A DNA stretch of 64,000 bases, taken from Marinomonas sp. CT5. GTDB taxonomy: Bacteria > Pseudomonadota > Gammaproteobacteria > Pseudomonadales > Marinomonadaceae. The translations under genes were made by a program, and so were the position numbers. The stretch lies in contig NZ_CP025572.1 of NCBI RefSeq assembly GCF_018336975.1, positions 2,620,739-2,684,738 on the forward strand, in the 5' to 3' direction. The notes beneath the pieces were generated by a model. That model was not told the DNA's origin and made no database searches. It saw only the letters and a list, made by a program, of their open reading frames with translations. Below are positions 31,330 to 41,716 of the stretch, piece after piece; position 1 is the first letter of the stretch; every line of letters begins with the position of its first letter.

Positions 31330-32785
31330 AAGCCTCCAAGGCCTTTAAGGCCTCTTCTTTATCATCAAAATGAGACTTAACACCTTGAACATCCTGATAA
31401 GTCTCATGTCCTTTTCCAGCAATTACGACCACATCACCAGCCTGTGCCGACAAAATAGCCTTTCGTATAGCCACTCGACGATCAGGCTCAAAACTAAATG
31501 GTTCTTCATCACCCGTCTCAGCCAAAATATCCGAAAAAATTTGCTCAACAGACTCTGTCCTAGGATTATCTGACGTCACCCAAACATAATCCGCATTCTT
31601 CATAGCCGCCGCCATCATGAGGGGGCGCTTACCGCGATCTCTATCACCACCACAGCCAAAAACACAAATCAACCGACCGCTTGTATGCTCTTTCACCGCT
31701 TGCAAGGCCACTTCTAACGCATCGGATGTATGTGCAAAATCAACAACAACCAATGGCGCATTTGACCACTGAACTTTATCCATACGGCCAGGAGCCCCAC
31801 TCAAGGTAGACAAGCCACTAATTAGCGTGATCTTATCCTCCACTTGGTGCCATAAACTAGCGAGCGCAGCCAAAGCGTTTTGAATATTAAAACGACCTAA
31901 CAGCGGCAAAAAAACAGGCGTTTCACCTTCGGGATGACATAAAACGAATTGACTCCCAGTTGGTTCAAGCGATAGATGCTTCACATAAAAATCAGCTTGT
32001 GAATTTTGCTCACTGTAATAAAGACACTCTGATTGACCAGCACCTTCTGCCATAAAAGCAGCGTAACTGTCATCCAAGCAAAATATGGAGTGCGACAAAG
32101 TATCAAAACCAAACAAACGTCGTTTTGCTTGGGCATAAGATTGCATATCACCATGATAATCAAGATGATCGCGAGAAAGATTTGAAAACACCGCAGTCTG
32201 AAAAGGCACCCCTTCAATACGACCTTGATCAAGGGCATGTGATGAGGCTTCGAACGCCACAAAATCCACACCTTGATTTGCCATTTCCATCAAAGTTAGG
32301 TGTAAGGACAAAAGGTCCGGTGTTGTCTGCTTAGCTTCAGTCAAAGAGTCCAAAGGGCCAATACCAAATGTGCCAACCAACCCACTTGAAAAGCCAATAA
32401 ATTTAGCCAGTTGAGCCACATAAAAACAAATAGAAGACTTCCCGTTTGTTCCTGTTACCGCCACCATCTGCCTAGGCATACGCCCAAAAAACTTATGCAA
32501 GCAAGAAACCAGCAACTTAGCCGGGTTAGCAACACCAATAAGCTCAATATCGTCACGCTGCAAATTTAGATGAGATGGTACAACGGCTACTTTGCAACCT
32601 AAATCAACCACCTTATCTAAATAATCCCATCCATTTGAGGAAACGCCTGGCAAAGCAAAAAATACCGAATCTTGGTCTACTTTTCGGCTATCCGTTTCTA
32701 CATGGCTATATAAAGCAGAATGCGGATTACCCTCTAAAGAGCAATCCGCCAAAGTAAGCAGTTGAGCATGTGTTAATTGCCCCAT
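31319..32785 (-). CDS. murE: UDP-N-acetylmuramoyl-L-alanyl-D-glutamate--2,6-diaminopimelate ligase
   Basis: A 488-residue Mur ligase that adds the third stem residue. The P-loop is VAVTGTNGKSSICFY (about 108-122). The specificity motif DNPR (in SDNPRTES) points to meso-diaminopimelate rather than lysine, the normal Gram-negative cell wall. EASSHALDQGR and GCGGDRDRGKRPLM are further family landmarks. The ATG directly follows the ftsI stop (TAGATG), and the 3' end overlaps murF by 11 nt. Confidence 0.99.
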   Translation of the reverse strand: MGQLTHAQLLTLADCSLEGNPHSALYSHVETDSRKVDQDSVFFALPGVSSNGWDYLDKVVDLGCKVAVVPSHLNLQRDDIELIGVANPAKLLVSCLHKFFGRMPRQMVAVTGTNGKSSICFYVAQLAKFIGFSSGLVGTFGIGPLDSLTEAKQTTPDLLSLHLTLMEMANQGVDFVAFEASSHALDQGRIEGVPFQTAVFSNLSRDHLDYHGDMQSYAQAKRRLFGFDTLSHSIFCLDDSYAAFMAEGAGQSECLYYSEQNSQADFYVKHLSLEPTGSQFVLCHPEGETPVFLPLLGRFNIQNALAALASLWHQVEDKITLISGLSTLSGAPGRMDKVQWSNAPLVVVDFAHTSDALEVALQAVKEHTSGRLICVFGCGGDRDRGKRPLMMAAAMKNADYVWVTSDNPRTESVEQIFSDILAETGDEEPFSFEPDRRVAIRKAILSAQAGDVVVIAGKGHETYQDVQGVKSHFDDKEEALKALEAYVS

Positions 32786-34549
32786 CTAACCACCCTGTAC
32801 AACTTGATAAGGGACTTTCTTAGGCTCCAAACGAACTTCCCTGAGCCCCTCAGGCAAATCTGGATAAATATTCAGAGTCGTAAGCGCCCCCTCCATCACA
32901 CGAGAAAACACTGGTGCAGCAACCTCACCACCATAATACTCTCGACCTTTTGGGTCGTTAACCATTACAACCATTGCTAGTCGAGGGTTAGATGCAGGTG
33001 CCACGCCTGCAAACATTGCAATATATTGATCGTATTCATAACCTTTGGACCCCACCTTGTGGACTGTCCCTGTTTTACCAGCAACCCGATAACCTGGAAT
33101 TTTCGCGGCTTTACCAGAACCACGCTGCACAACCGCTTCTAACATTTTAACAACACTATGCGCTATCTTAGGAGGAATAACCTGCTTACCCTCTGCCGGT
33201 ACATCTTGCTTAAAAATAGTAACAGGTACCCGATAACCACCATTCGCTAACGTCATATACGCTTGGGCCAGCTGCAAAGTCGACACCGATAAACCATAGC
33301 CATAGGATAAAGTAGCAATTTCTGACGGATGCCACTTAGGATGGGAAGGAAGAACACCCGAAGCCTCTCCAGGAAAGCCAATCCCAACAGGAGAACCAAT
33401 CCCCAACTCATAGTCTATATTCCAAACAGCATCTTGAGGGAGTGATAAAGCAATTTTGGATGCTCCCACGTTACTTGATTTAATAAGTAATTTTTCAAAA
33501 TCAATTACACCATAATTAGCCGCATCTCGAATTGTAAAACGACCAAACCTTAAATAACCTGGCGACGTATTGATTGTACTCTCGGTTGAGTATTGCCCCG
33601 ACATTAATGCCGCCGAAATAGTAAATGGCTTCATTGTTGAGCCAGGTTCAAATAAATCAATAACAGCACGGTTGCGTAGCTCTTCGTATTCTAATTTAGA
33701 TCGATCATTCGGGTTATAAGATGGCTGATTTACCATTGCCAAAATTTCACCTGTTTTCACATCTAAAATCACCGCTGACGCAGATGTCGCCCGATGCTCT
33801 GTTACAGCCGCCTTTAATTCTCTGTAAGCCAAGTATTGCAATCTTAGATCAATACTAAGCTCAATATTTTCACCTGGGTGTTCTGTTTTTTCTATGCCAA
33901 CACCACGAATAATATTGCCAGAAAGGTCTTTCACGTAACTACGGCGCCCTGGCTGACCTTCTAGCGCCTTATCATAGGCAAGCTCAATTCCTTCCTGACC
34001 TTTATCATCAATATTGGTAAAACCAACAACATGAGCTGCCACTTCTCCAGCAGGATAAAAACGCTTGTACTCTCTTGTCTTGCTAACACCAACCACGCGA
34101 GCCGCCATGATAGCATCAGCTTCATGAGGAGGAATTTGTCTTCTCAAGTACATGAAAGAGCGATTTTTATTTGATTCAAACTTCTCTTGCAACCAAGCAC
34201 GACCAACCCCCATAGCTTCAGCCAATCGCTTAATTTCTTGCTCTGGACCAACATTAGAAGATGGATCTCTAGGCATTTTCCACAACGCTTTTGGATTGGC
34301 AATGATTGTCCAAGTTGGCGTACTTACTGCCAAAGGCTCGCCACGACGATCCAAAATCATCCCTCGAGTCGCTGGGATGGCTTCTGTTCTCACGGCACGA
34401 ATTTCACCCTGGTTTTGTAGAAAATCCTTATCAACGACCGTCAAATAAAACAAACGACCGCCAGCCACAAGGAACAGCAGTAAGGCAACGCCGTAGACAA
34501 ACCTAAAGCGCCATTTTCCTGGGGTGTGAACACTATTATCAATACTCAT
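32786..34549 (-). CDS. ftsI: Septal transpeptidase FtsI (penicillin-binding protein 3)
   Basis: A 587-residue class B penicillin-binding protein that cross-links septal peptidoglycan. A short cytoplasmic tail and one membrane helix (about 16-37) precede the dimerisation domain (about 55-210) and the transpeptidase domain. The catalytic triad of motifs is complete: S304-T-M-K in FEPGSTMKP, SSN in IKSSNVGAS, and KTGT in VAGKTGTVHK. Length equals E. coli FtsI (588). It overlaps ftsL by 4 nt and abuts murE. Confidence 0.99.
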   Translation of the reverse strand: MSIDNSVHTPGKWRFRFVYGVALLLFLVAGGRLFYLTVVDKDFLQNQGEIRAVRTEAIPATRGMILDRRGEPLAVSTPTWTIIANPKALWKMPRDPSSNVGPEQEIKRLAEAMGVGRAWLQEKFESNKNRSFMYLRRQIPPHEADAIMAARVVGVSKTREYKRFYPAGEVAAHVVGFTNIDDKGQEGIELAYDKALEGQPGRRSYVKDLSGNIIRGVGIEKTEHPGENIELSIDLRLQYLAYRELKAAVTEHRATSASAVILDVKTGEILAMVNQPSYNPNDRSKLEYEELRNRAVIDLFEPGSTMKPFTISAALMSGQYSTESTINTSPGYLRFGRFTIRDAANYGVIDFEKLLIKSSNVGASKIALSLPQDAVWNIDYELGIGSPVGIGFPGEASGVLPSHPKWHPSEIATLSYGYGLSVSTLQLAQAYMTLANGGYRVPVTIFKQDVPAEGKQVIPPKIAHSVVKMLEAVVQRGSGKAAKIPGYRVAGKTGTVHKVGSKGYEYDQYIAMFAGVAPASNPRLAMVVMVNDPKGREYYGGEVAAPVFSRVMEGALTTLNIYPDLPEGLREVRLEPKKVPYQVVQGG

Positions 34550-34824
34550 GGTTTCACTATTATCAATTCATCCTGGGAAGGTGCATGCATGTTTAAATCT
34601 TTAATAGCCGCTTGTTCCAAGCGACTAGGCTGAGTCAGCGCACTCTGCTCGAGTAACAACTGCCCCCATTTCACTTCATAATCCACTTCGTCTTGTTTCA
34701 AAGCCTGAAGGTAAGAGAAGTCTTTCCTGAAATCGTAAACCTGAATAACCACAGCAATAGAAATTATTGCTAACAACACAACGCCTATTGCAAAAATAAG
34801 CGGCGTAAAACGAGCGCTAATCAC
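34546..34824 (-). CDS. ftsL: Cell division protein FtsL
   Basis: A small bitopic divisome protein with a membrane helix (about residues 9-28, [20 protein letters not shown]) and a short coiled coil with a leucine-zipper pattern. It forms the FtsQLB complex. I place the start at a GTG at 34824, giving 92 residues, because GGAG lies 7 nt upstream and the overlap with rsmH is then only 8 nt. A start further upstream at 34875 would overlap rsmH by 59 nt and add residues unlike FtsL. Its end overlaps ftsI by 4 nt. The position between rsmH and ftsI supports the call more than sequence does. Confidence 0.93.
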   Translation of the reverse strand: MISARFTPLIFAIGVVLLAIISIAVVIQVYDFRKDFSYLQALKQDEVDYEVKWGQLLLEQSALTQPSRLEQAAIKDLNMHAPSQDELIIVKP

Positions 34825-35755
34825 TGACTCGCTCCAAAACACGCAAAACCGCACTGCGAGAACGAACGTTTTCACTCACCTCAGATTGAGAAGGCTTAAT
34901 TGCTTTCCCCACTGTTTTAAACTTAATATCAAGGTGTGCATTCTGAATGGGTAAATGTCTTGGTAACTCAGGACCTTTCGCTTTCAGCTTCATAAAACGT
35001 TTTACGATTCGATCTTCTAAGGAATGGAAGCTAATAACCGCCAATCGGCCACCGACCTTCAAGGCCTCTGTAGCGGCTTCAAGTCCAACTTCCAAATCAC
35101 CAAGCTCATTATTGATATGAATTCGAATTCCCTGAAACGCTCTAGTTGCTGGGTTCTTACCTTTTTCCCAAGCTGGATTGGCTTCTGCAACAATTTTAGA
35201 AAGCTGCAATGTGGTTAAAATCGGCGTATGAGAGCGATATTCACAAATGGCTTTTGCTATACGGCGAGAGAATCTTTCTTCGCCATACTGATACATGACA
35301 TCCGCCATATCCTTTTCACTGACAGTAGCAATCCATTCTGCTGCACTTTGCCCTTTGTCTGGGTTCATGCGCATATCTAATGGACCATCATTCATGAAGC
35401 TGAAACCTCGTTCAGCATCATCAAGCTGAGGAGATGACACCCCAAGATCCATCATCACGCCATCCACTTTATTAACACCAAACACATCATGAATATGCTC
35501 AGCCATGTTGGCGAAACTATCTTGAACAATAGAGAACCGTGAATCCTCTTGCTCCAACACCTTGCCATGACCAATTGCCACAGGGTCTTTATCAAAACCA
35601 AGCAATCGACCTTTATCTAATCGATCTAAAACCAAACGAGTATGCCCACCGCGGCCAAAGGTCCCATCGACATACAGGCCATTGGTATCAGTTACTAGCA
35701 TATCGACGGACTCATTAAGCATGACGCTTATGTGTTCTGCCATCGTCTTTGTCAT
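34817..35755 (-). CDS. rsmH: 16S rRNA (cytosine-1402-N4)-methyltransferase
   Basis: A 312-residue SAM-dependent enzyme (formerly MraW) that methylates N4 of C1402 in the 16S rRNA decoding centre. Typical segments are [13 protein letters not shown] at the start, [15 protein letters not shown] (the SAM motif, about 27-41), [18 protein letters not shown] and the C-terminal [16 protein letters not shown]. Length is the same as E. coli RsmH (313). The ATG overlaps the mraZ stop (ATGA). Confidence 0.99.
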   Translation of the reverse strand: MTKTMAEHISVMLNESVDMLVTDTNGLYVDGTFGRGGHTRLVLDRLDKGRLLGFDKDPVAIGHGKVLEQEDSRFSIVQDSFANMAEHIHDVFGVNKVDGVMMDLGVSSPQLDDAERGFSFMNDGPLDMRMNPDKGQSAAEWIATVSEKDMADVMYQYGEERFSRRIAKAICEYRSHTPILTTLQLSKIVAEANPAWEKGKNPATRAFQGIRIHINNELGDLEVGLEAATEALKVGGRLAVISFHSLEDRIVKRFMKLKAKGPELPRHLPIQNAHLDIKFKTVGKAIKPSQSEVSENVRSRSAVLRVLERVSD

Positions 35756-36207
35756 AAAGAAATATCCATCATGGTTTCAGTTTGTAAGTCCTCAAGAGCA
35801 TCTTGAGATAAATAATCTTCGCGTTGTGCTTCCCACTCTTCTTGGCTCCAAATCTCTAGTTTTTTACCTTGGCCAAGAATCGTTAACTTTTTATCTAAGC
35901 GCGCAAATTCACGCAGCGGCGCAGGCAATAAAATTCGCCCAGCTTTATCTACCTCCAAATCAGTCGCGTGCCCCACCAAAAGACGTTGCAAACGCCTAGC
36001 TTGAGGCTGAAAGGTTGGCAGCTTGTCTAATTTCTGCTGAATCAATTCCCACTCAGACAAGGGATAGAGCAACAAGCATCGAGATACAGGATCAATAGTG
36101 ACAACCACACCATCGTCATCATATTGCGAAAGATCATCGCGTAACCGTGCCGGAAGAGACATACGCCCCTTAGCATCAACGCTTACCTGATGAATCCCAC
36201 GAAACAT
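35752..36207 (-). CDS. mraZ: Transcriptional regulator MraZ
   Basis: A 151-residue protein with two SpoVT-AbrB-like halves (about 5-55 and 78-125), each with a DXXXR-type core ([16 protein letters not shown] and [16 protein letters not shown]). MraZ binds repeats in its own promoter and represses the dcw cluster. I use the second ATG (36207), giving MFRGIHQV as in E. coli MraZ, with GTGGG 8 nt upstream. The first ATG (36213) would add only Met-Ala and has poor spacing. A four-repeat operator lies just upstream (36216-36250). It is the first gene of the cluster. Confidence 0.97.
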   Translation of the reverse strand: MFRGIHQVSVDAKGRMSLPARLRDDLSQYDDDGVVVTIDPVSRCLLLYPLSEWELIQQKLDKLPTFQPQARRLQRLLVGHATDLEVDKAGRILLPAPLREFARLDKKLTILGQGKKLEIWSQEEWEAQREDYLSQDALEDLQTETMMDISL

Positions 36208-36215
36208 TGCCATAT

Positions 36216-36250
36216 CCCACTTATCGACACTTTATCCCACAATTTAACAC
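36216..36250 (-). promoter_or_regulatory. MraZ-type operator of the dcw cluster
   Basis: On the minus strand, pentamers recur exactly every 10 bp: GTGTT (36246-36250), GTGGG (36236-36240), GTGTC (36226-36230) and GTGGG (36216-36220), each separated by 5 bp. This matches the known MraZ-box design of TGGG-containing direct repeats at one-helical-turn spacing. The repeat nearest the gene also serves as the mraZ ribosome-binding site. A clear -10/-35 pair was not assigned. Confidence 0.75.
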
Positions 36251-36545
36251 TATTTATGAAAAAGAGTAAAAAAAAACGAAGTAAATAGCCCCAATTAGAT
36301 GCAAGGATTCTGTAAAGACGTAAAAAAAGAGTGGAATTGGCGAGTTAAAACAGAAAATCTTGAAAACAATCCCACTTCCGTGAATAAATCCAGAGAGCCC
36401 TGCAAAAAGTGAGAAGAACAAACAAAGGAGAAAGCTGACAAAGCAAAAACACACCAAGAGAAATGCCTTTGGCGCTAGAAAATAAACCAAGAGAAATGCC
36501 TTTGGCACTAGAAAATAAACAAGCGGGGATTATATGAAGAAAAGA
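36251..36545. other. AT-rich intergenic region between mraZ and rnpB
   Basis: This stretch of about 300 bases holds no convincing gene. It contains the upstream promoter zone of mraZ near its left end, a purine-rich plus strand, the two 33-bp repeats at 36456-36521 and the 3' flank of rnpB. Two short overlapping minus-strand frames here are hydrophobic translations of the T-rich strand and lack ribosome-binding sites. Confidence 0.7.
36456..36521. repeat. Two tandem 33-bp repeats downstream of rnpB
   Basis: A 33-bp unit occurs twice in direct tandem (36456-36488 and 36489-36521) with one difference (G at 36476, A at 36509), and a third unit starts with CAAG. Each unit contains a small inverted repeat, TGCC-TTT-GGCA in the second copy. 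On the minus strand they lie just past the end of rnpB. Confidence 0.9.
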
Positions 36546-36898
36546 GTGTGCAAGCTGGCCGATAAGCCGGGTTCTGTCGTGGACAGTCATTCATCTAATA
36601 CGTACATCACTGCACGTCTTTAGCAACCTACCCGAACTCAGCGCGGGTCACGCCAAAGAGTTCCTATTTGGTCTTGCTTCAAGTGGGGTTTACCATGCCA
36701 CGAACTGTTGCCAGTCGCGCGGTGCGCTCTTACCGCACCATTTCAACCTTACCGGCAGTAAACTGCTTAGGCGGTATATTTTCTGCTGCACTTTCCGTAG
36801 GCTCACGCCCCCCAGGCGTTACCTGGCACTTTACCCTGCGAAGCCCGGACTTTCCTCCCCTCAATAAATTGAGCGGCGACTGTCTGGCCAACTTGCGA
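36546..36898 (-). ncRNA. rnpB: RNase P RNA (type A)
   Basis: The catalytic RNA of RNase P, which trims 5' leaders of tRNA precursors. The minus strand has all strongly conserved blocks: GAGGAAAGTCCGGGCT, GTGCCAGGTAACGCCTGG, GGTAAGAGCGCACCG, GTAAACCCCAC and the 3' region TAGATGAATGACTGTCCACG followed by ACAGAACCCGGCTTATCGG. The terminal P1 helix forms between GCAAGTTGGCC (5') and GGCCAGCTTGC (3') with one wobble, which sets the ends to within a few bases. A sigma-70 promoter fits the 5' end. A location beside mraZ is also seen in Pseudomonas. Confidence 0.97.
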
Positions 36899-36903
36899 GG
36901 GGC

Positions 36904-36932
36904 ATAGTACTTATCTATAGAAACAATAACAA
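36904..36932 (-). promoter_or_regulatory. Sigma-70-type promoter of rnpB
   Basis: On the minus strand, TTGTTA (36927-36932) and TACTAT (36904-36909) are separated by exactly 17 bp. The predicted start, about 7 nt on, coincides with the 5' end of the P1 helix of RNase P RNA near 36897. Each hexamer matches consensus at four of six positions. Confidence 0.65.
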
Positions 36933-36958
36933 GTGATTTTCTAAAAAGACAAAGACAC

Positions 36959-38266
36959 TTAAGATAAAGGCAACTCAAAGCACACTTCTAAGCCACCACA
37001 CTCACGATTACGCGCTGTTATTTTCCCCTTATGGGCACGAATAATACGCTGAGAAATAGTCAACCCGACCCCAAAGCCACCACTGTTGGCCTCACGCGCC
37101 TCTGAAGAACGATAAAAAGCATGAAAAATTTTCTCTAACTTATCATCTGACACACCCGGGCCATTATCACGAACATAAATGAAAGCAGTACCGGCCTTTT
37201 CTTGCGTCTCAACCTCAATCACACCTCCAGCACCTGCATAAAAACAGGCATTACGAAGCACATTTTCAATAGCATGGCGTAGCTGCAAAGGATCCCCTAG
37301 AATTGTTTTGGGAAGTCGACCTGTCTTAGTTACAGAAATCCCCTTCAATTGGCTTTCAAAACTGACATCCTCAACAATCTCACCCAACCACTCCTGAAGA
37401 TCCATTTCTTGTTTCATTAACGAGGCAGCTTCTAAGCGACTTAAAGTAAGCACCTGACCTATCAACTCATCAAGCTCATGAAGCTCCGTACGAATGCGCG
37501 ACAAATAGCCTTTTTGCACCTCCATTGCATACTTATCTTCCGCTATAGTCAAAGCCACCTCGATCCTTGCTAATGGCGTTCTTAGCTCGTGAGACACATC
37601 ACGCATTAACCGCTCCTTAGAGGAAAGCAAGGTATCTATCCTGACCGCCATTTCATTGAACTCACGCGCCAATTTACCGACGGCATCACTTCGTCGTGTC
37701 AATTTATTCTCGACCCTTGCTGTCATATCACCTCGCCCAAAAGAGCGAGTGACACGCTGCAATTTTAGCAAAGGCCCTAAAAGCCAATAAGCCAACACAC
37801 CACTAGAAACCAAAAGACCCAACAATGAAAAACCAACCACAACCTCTGGGGCAAGAGAATCGATTTCTGGATTAGGTTTAAAAATCAACAGATATTGAAC
37901 ATTATTCCCGCCAATTACCTGAATAAACTGACTGTGCAAAAAATCTGCCGCCGGCTTAGTTGAAACACTCGGTGCATTTTGCTCCCTAAAATTACGAGGC
38001 AGTGGCTTTAAAAGCGGACGACCATTTTCCTGGTAAAGATAAATGGTCCCTGACAAACGCTTTTCTGCTTTTTTTGTTTCTTCTTGCAAAGAGGTAATAC
38101 CAAACTTTTCATACCCAGCGACCAACTGAACACCAACATCCCCCAATAAATCAGCCGACACCTGGTTGCGTTTCTGTATAAATTGCACCATCCCCAAACC
38201 AATACTCACAACAACAATATTGGACAGTAACACCACCAGAAACACACGCAGAAAAGTATTTTTCAT
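36959..38266 (-). CDS. Sensor histidine kinase, CpxA-like
   Basis: A 435-residue membrane sensor kinase. It has two membrane helices (about 7-30 and 141-163) around a periplasmic domain of about 110 residues, a HAMP domain (about 164-216), a HisKA domain with the phospho-acceptor H227 in RDVSHELRTPLARIE, and a HATPase domain with N-, G1- and G2-box motifs (ENVLRNACFYA, VRDNGPGV, FGVGLTISQRI). Layout and sequence resemble envelope-stress kinase CpxA and relatives, but the stimulus cannot be read from sequence. It starts 6 nt after its response regulator. Confidence 0.95.
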   Translation of the reverse strand: MKNTFLRVFLVVLLSNIVVVSIGLGMVQFIQKRNQVSADLLGDVGVQLVAGYEKFGITSLQEETKKAEKRLSGTIYLYQENGRPLLKPLPRNFREQNAPSVSTKPAADFLHSQFIQVIGGNNVQYLLIFKPNPEIDSLAPEVVVGFSLLGLLVSSGVLAYWLLGPLLKLQRVTRSFGRGDMTARVENKLTRRSDAVGKLAREFNEMAVRIDTLLSSKERLMRDVSHELRTPLARIEVALTIAEDKYAMEVQKGYLSRIRTELHELDELIGQVLTLSRLEAASLMKQEMDLQEWLGEIVEDVSFESQLKGISVTKTGRLPKTILGDPLQLRHAIENVLRNACFYAGAGGVIEVETQEKAGTAFIYVRDNGPGVSDDKLEKIFHAFYRSSEAREANSGGFGVGLTISQRIIRAHKGKITARNRECGGLEVCFELPLS

Positions 38267-38272
38267 AAACGA

Positions 38273-38971
38273 CTAAGCACCCTGCTCATTTGATACAAAA
38301 ATATAACCAACACCGCGTACGGTTTTAATCCTAGGATCGCCACACTCTAAATTACCAATCTTCTTACGTAGATTACTAATATGCATATCCAAACTCCGGT
38401 CATACATGGTTAACTTACGACCTAACGCTTTCTCAGAAAGTTCTTGCTTAGTAAGCACTTGACCTGGAGCCATCAACATACACTCTAGCAACGTATATTC
38501 AGATGTCGTCAGCTCAACCAACTCACCTTCCAAATAAACAGTGCGATCTTTACGACGCAATAAAACACCAGAAAGTTCTATATCAGCCGTTGGATCATCT
38601 TCACGCTCTTGCCCCGCCCGACGCAAAATAGCCTTAATACGAGCAAGCAACTCCCGAGGATTAAACGGCTTCGACAAATAATCATCAGCCCCCATCTCCA
38701 AGCCAAGAATTCGATCAATATCGTCACCTTTCGCTGTAAGCATAATAACGGGGACAGCGCTTTTATTACGAATCTGCTTCAAGGTTTCAAAACCATCTAG
38801 CTCGGGCATCATCACATCAAGAATAACAATATCTGGCATGTCTTCAGACATAAGGTCAAGTGCCTCACGACCATTCCAAGCATGAGCAACCTGATAACCC
38901 TCTCCGTCAAAGTATTCTTTAATTAGATCAGATAAACGAGCATCATCATCAGCAAGCAACAACTTAACCAT
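38273..38971 (-). CDS. OmpR/PhoB-family response regulator, CpxR-like
   Basis: A 232-residue regulator with an N-terminal receiver (acidic pair D8-D9-D10, acceptor D52 in VILDVMMPELDG, Lys in LSKPFNPRE) and a C-terminal winged-helix DNA-binding domain ending in VRGVGYIFV. It is the partner of the histidine kinase 6 nt downstream. Sequence is closest to the CpxR/RstA type. No cpxP-like gene lies upstream; the 200-nt gap to purA contains only the purA terminator and probably this operon's promoter. Confidence 0.96.
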   Translation of the reverse strand: MVKLLLADDDARLSDLIKEYFDGEGYQVAHAWNGREALDLMSEDMPDIVILDVMMPELDGFETLKQIRNKSAVPVIMLTAKGDDIDRILGLEMGADDYLSKPFNPRELLARIKAILRRAGQEREDDPTADIELSGVLLRRKDRTVYLEGELVELTTSEYTLLECMLMAPGQVLTKQELSEKALGRKLTMYDRSLDMHISNLRKKIGNLECGDPRIKTVRGVGYIFVSNEQGA

Positions 38972-39127
38972 AAATATTCCCTCTCATTTTTTCATTATTT
39001 AGCAGGCAGTTACATCGCCATAAATTCAATTGTAAATATTACCTTAGGGACCTACAAACTCCTTCCCCTCTTTTCAATCTATTTACAAAGAATACTAATA
39101 TGATGAACTTAGCTACCAATAAAACAC

Positions 39128-39155
39128 AAAAAAGACCGCAAAATGCGGCCTTTTC
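39128..39155 (-). terminator. Terminator after purA
   Basis: On the minus strand GGCCGCA/TGCGGTC with a short TTT loop is followed by TTTTTTG, about 34 nt past the purA stop. It ends the hisZ-purA transcript ahead of the two-component operon. Confidence 0.85.
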
Positions 39156-39188
39156 TAAATCACAAATTATTTAGCAAATAGAACAAAC

Positions 39189-40502
<1,314 letters not shown>

Positions 40503-40525
40503 TTAGATAGTTCTTAAAGAAAAGT

Positions 40526-41704
40526 CTAGTTTTGAACTGGCATCAACTGCCAAGCTTCATCAACAAATTCAAGCTTAAAATCTGCATTTTCAGGGCAAAC
40601 ATCATCCAAGACCTCTACCACACGATATCCTTCAGTACGCAAGGCGTTCACTTTCTGCCAAAGCTCATCGCTAGCACAAATTGGCGACAGAACAGTCTTT
40701 GGTTTTGAAACCACAATATCCGCCAAAGCAACCAAAGCCTTCACATCCGTACTAAAACCTGTAGCTGGGCGAGACCGGCCGAATACCTGCCCAATATTGT
40801 TATAACGCCCACCTCGAGCAATCGCATTACCATGACCAGGAACATAAGCAGCAAAAACCACACCGGTATGATAACTGTAAGAAACCAAATCACTGAGATC
40901 GAAATGCAGGCCAACATTAGGAAAACGCTGACAAATTGAATCGCTCACTTCCTGTAATAAAACAATCGCATCATGGATTGACTTACTTACAGTACCTAGT
41001 AAATCAGCCGCATGCTTTAACACCTCTTTACCACCACACAAGCGAGGCAAACCAACTAGCCATTGCTTTTGCTTCTCATGTAGACAGTCGAGCCCCTCAA
41101 CATAGCGATCAAGCTCTGGCAAATCTTTTGCCTTGTAAAGCTCAATTAATTTACCTTGCTGATCCGCACTCAAATCACAAGCAGCAAGCACACCACTTAC
41201 AACGTCAACATGCCCGAGATCAAGAACAAGATTAGGCAAACCGGCAGTAGATAAGGTTTTTAACATCAAAGACAACACTTCAACATCACTTTCTACGCCA
41301 CCATGACCATAAATTTCTGCCCCCAACTGAATAGGGCTGCGAGTACCATCTAAGCCAGCCGGCATGGTTCTCAACACACTGCCACAATAACTCAAACGTT
41401 GCACACCATCATCTTTAAGGCAATGAGCATCTATACGAGCAACTTGAGATGTAAAATCAGCTCGAATACCCAGAAGTCGGCCTGATAATTGGTCGATCAC
41501 TTTAAAAGTTTCAATTTCTAAGTCTGAACCGGCACCCGTAAGAAGGGAATCCAAATACTCTAAAAGAGGAGGTATTACTAATTGGTATCCCCAACTTTCA
41601 TGGAGATTAAGCAGAGTTCTCCGGAGATGCTCAATCTTAGCGGCCTGTTCAGGCAACGCCTCGTCAACGCCCTCTGGAAGCAACCAGCGATCTGCTAAAG
41701 TCAT
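40526..41704 (-). CDS. hisZ: ATP phosphoribosyltransferase regulatory subunit
   Basis: A 392-residue HisRS-like protein that lacks aminoacylation activity and acts as the regulatory subunit for the short form of HisG, giving histidine feedback control. The class II core is visible (motif 2 near SYCGSVLRTMPAG, motif 3-like GRYNNIGQVFGRSRPATGFS), with no C-terminal anticodon-binding domain, which separates it from HisS. Its place between the DUF2065 gene and purA is the usual one. The catalytic partner hisG is not in this window. Confidence 0.96.
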   Translation of the reverse strand: MTLADRWLLPEGVDEALPEQAAKIEHLRRTLLNLHESWGYQLVIPPLLEYLDSLLTGAGSDLEIETFKVIDQLSGRLLGIRADFTSQVARIDAHCLKDDGVQRLSYCGSVLRTMPAGLDGTRSPIQLGAEIYGHGGVESDVEVLSLMLKTLSTAGLPNLVLDLGHVDVVSGVLAACDLSADQQGKLIELYKAKDLPELDRYVEGLDCLHEKQKQWLVGLPRLCGGKEVLKHAADLLGTVSKSIHDAIVLLQEVSDSICQRFPNVGLHFDLSDLVSYSYHTGVVFAAYVPGHGNAIARGGRYNNIGQVFGRSRPATGFSTDVKALVALADIVVSKPKTVLSPICASDELWQKVNALRTEGYRVVEVLDDVCPENADFKLEFVDEAWQLMPVQN

Positions 41705-41716
41705 TAAATTATCCTC

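Noticed and set aside
36254..36590. Two overlapping hydrophobic minus-strand frames between mraZ and rnpB
   Set aside because: They are low-complexity translations of a T-rich strand and of the 33-bp repeats, without ribosome-binding sites or family resemblance. One runs into rnpB.
38972..39188. Possible CpxR-type operators (GTAAA repeats) upstream of the response regulator
   Set aside because: Single GTAAA-like sequences occur, but no pair with the right 5-bp spacing in the same orientation was found.
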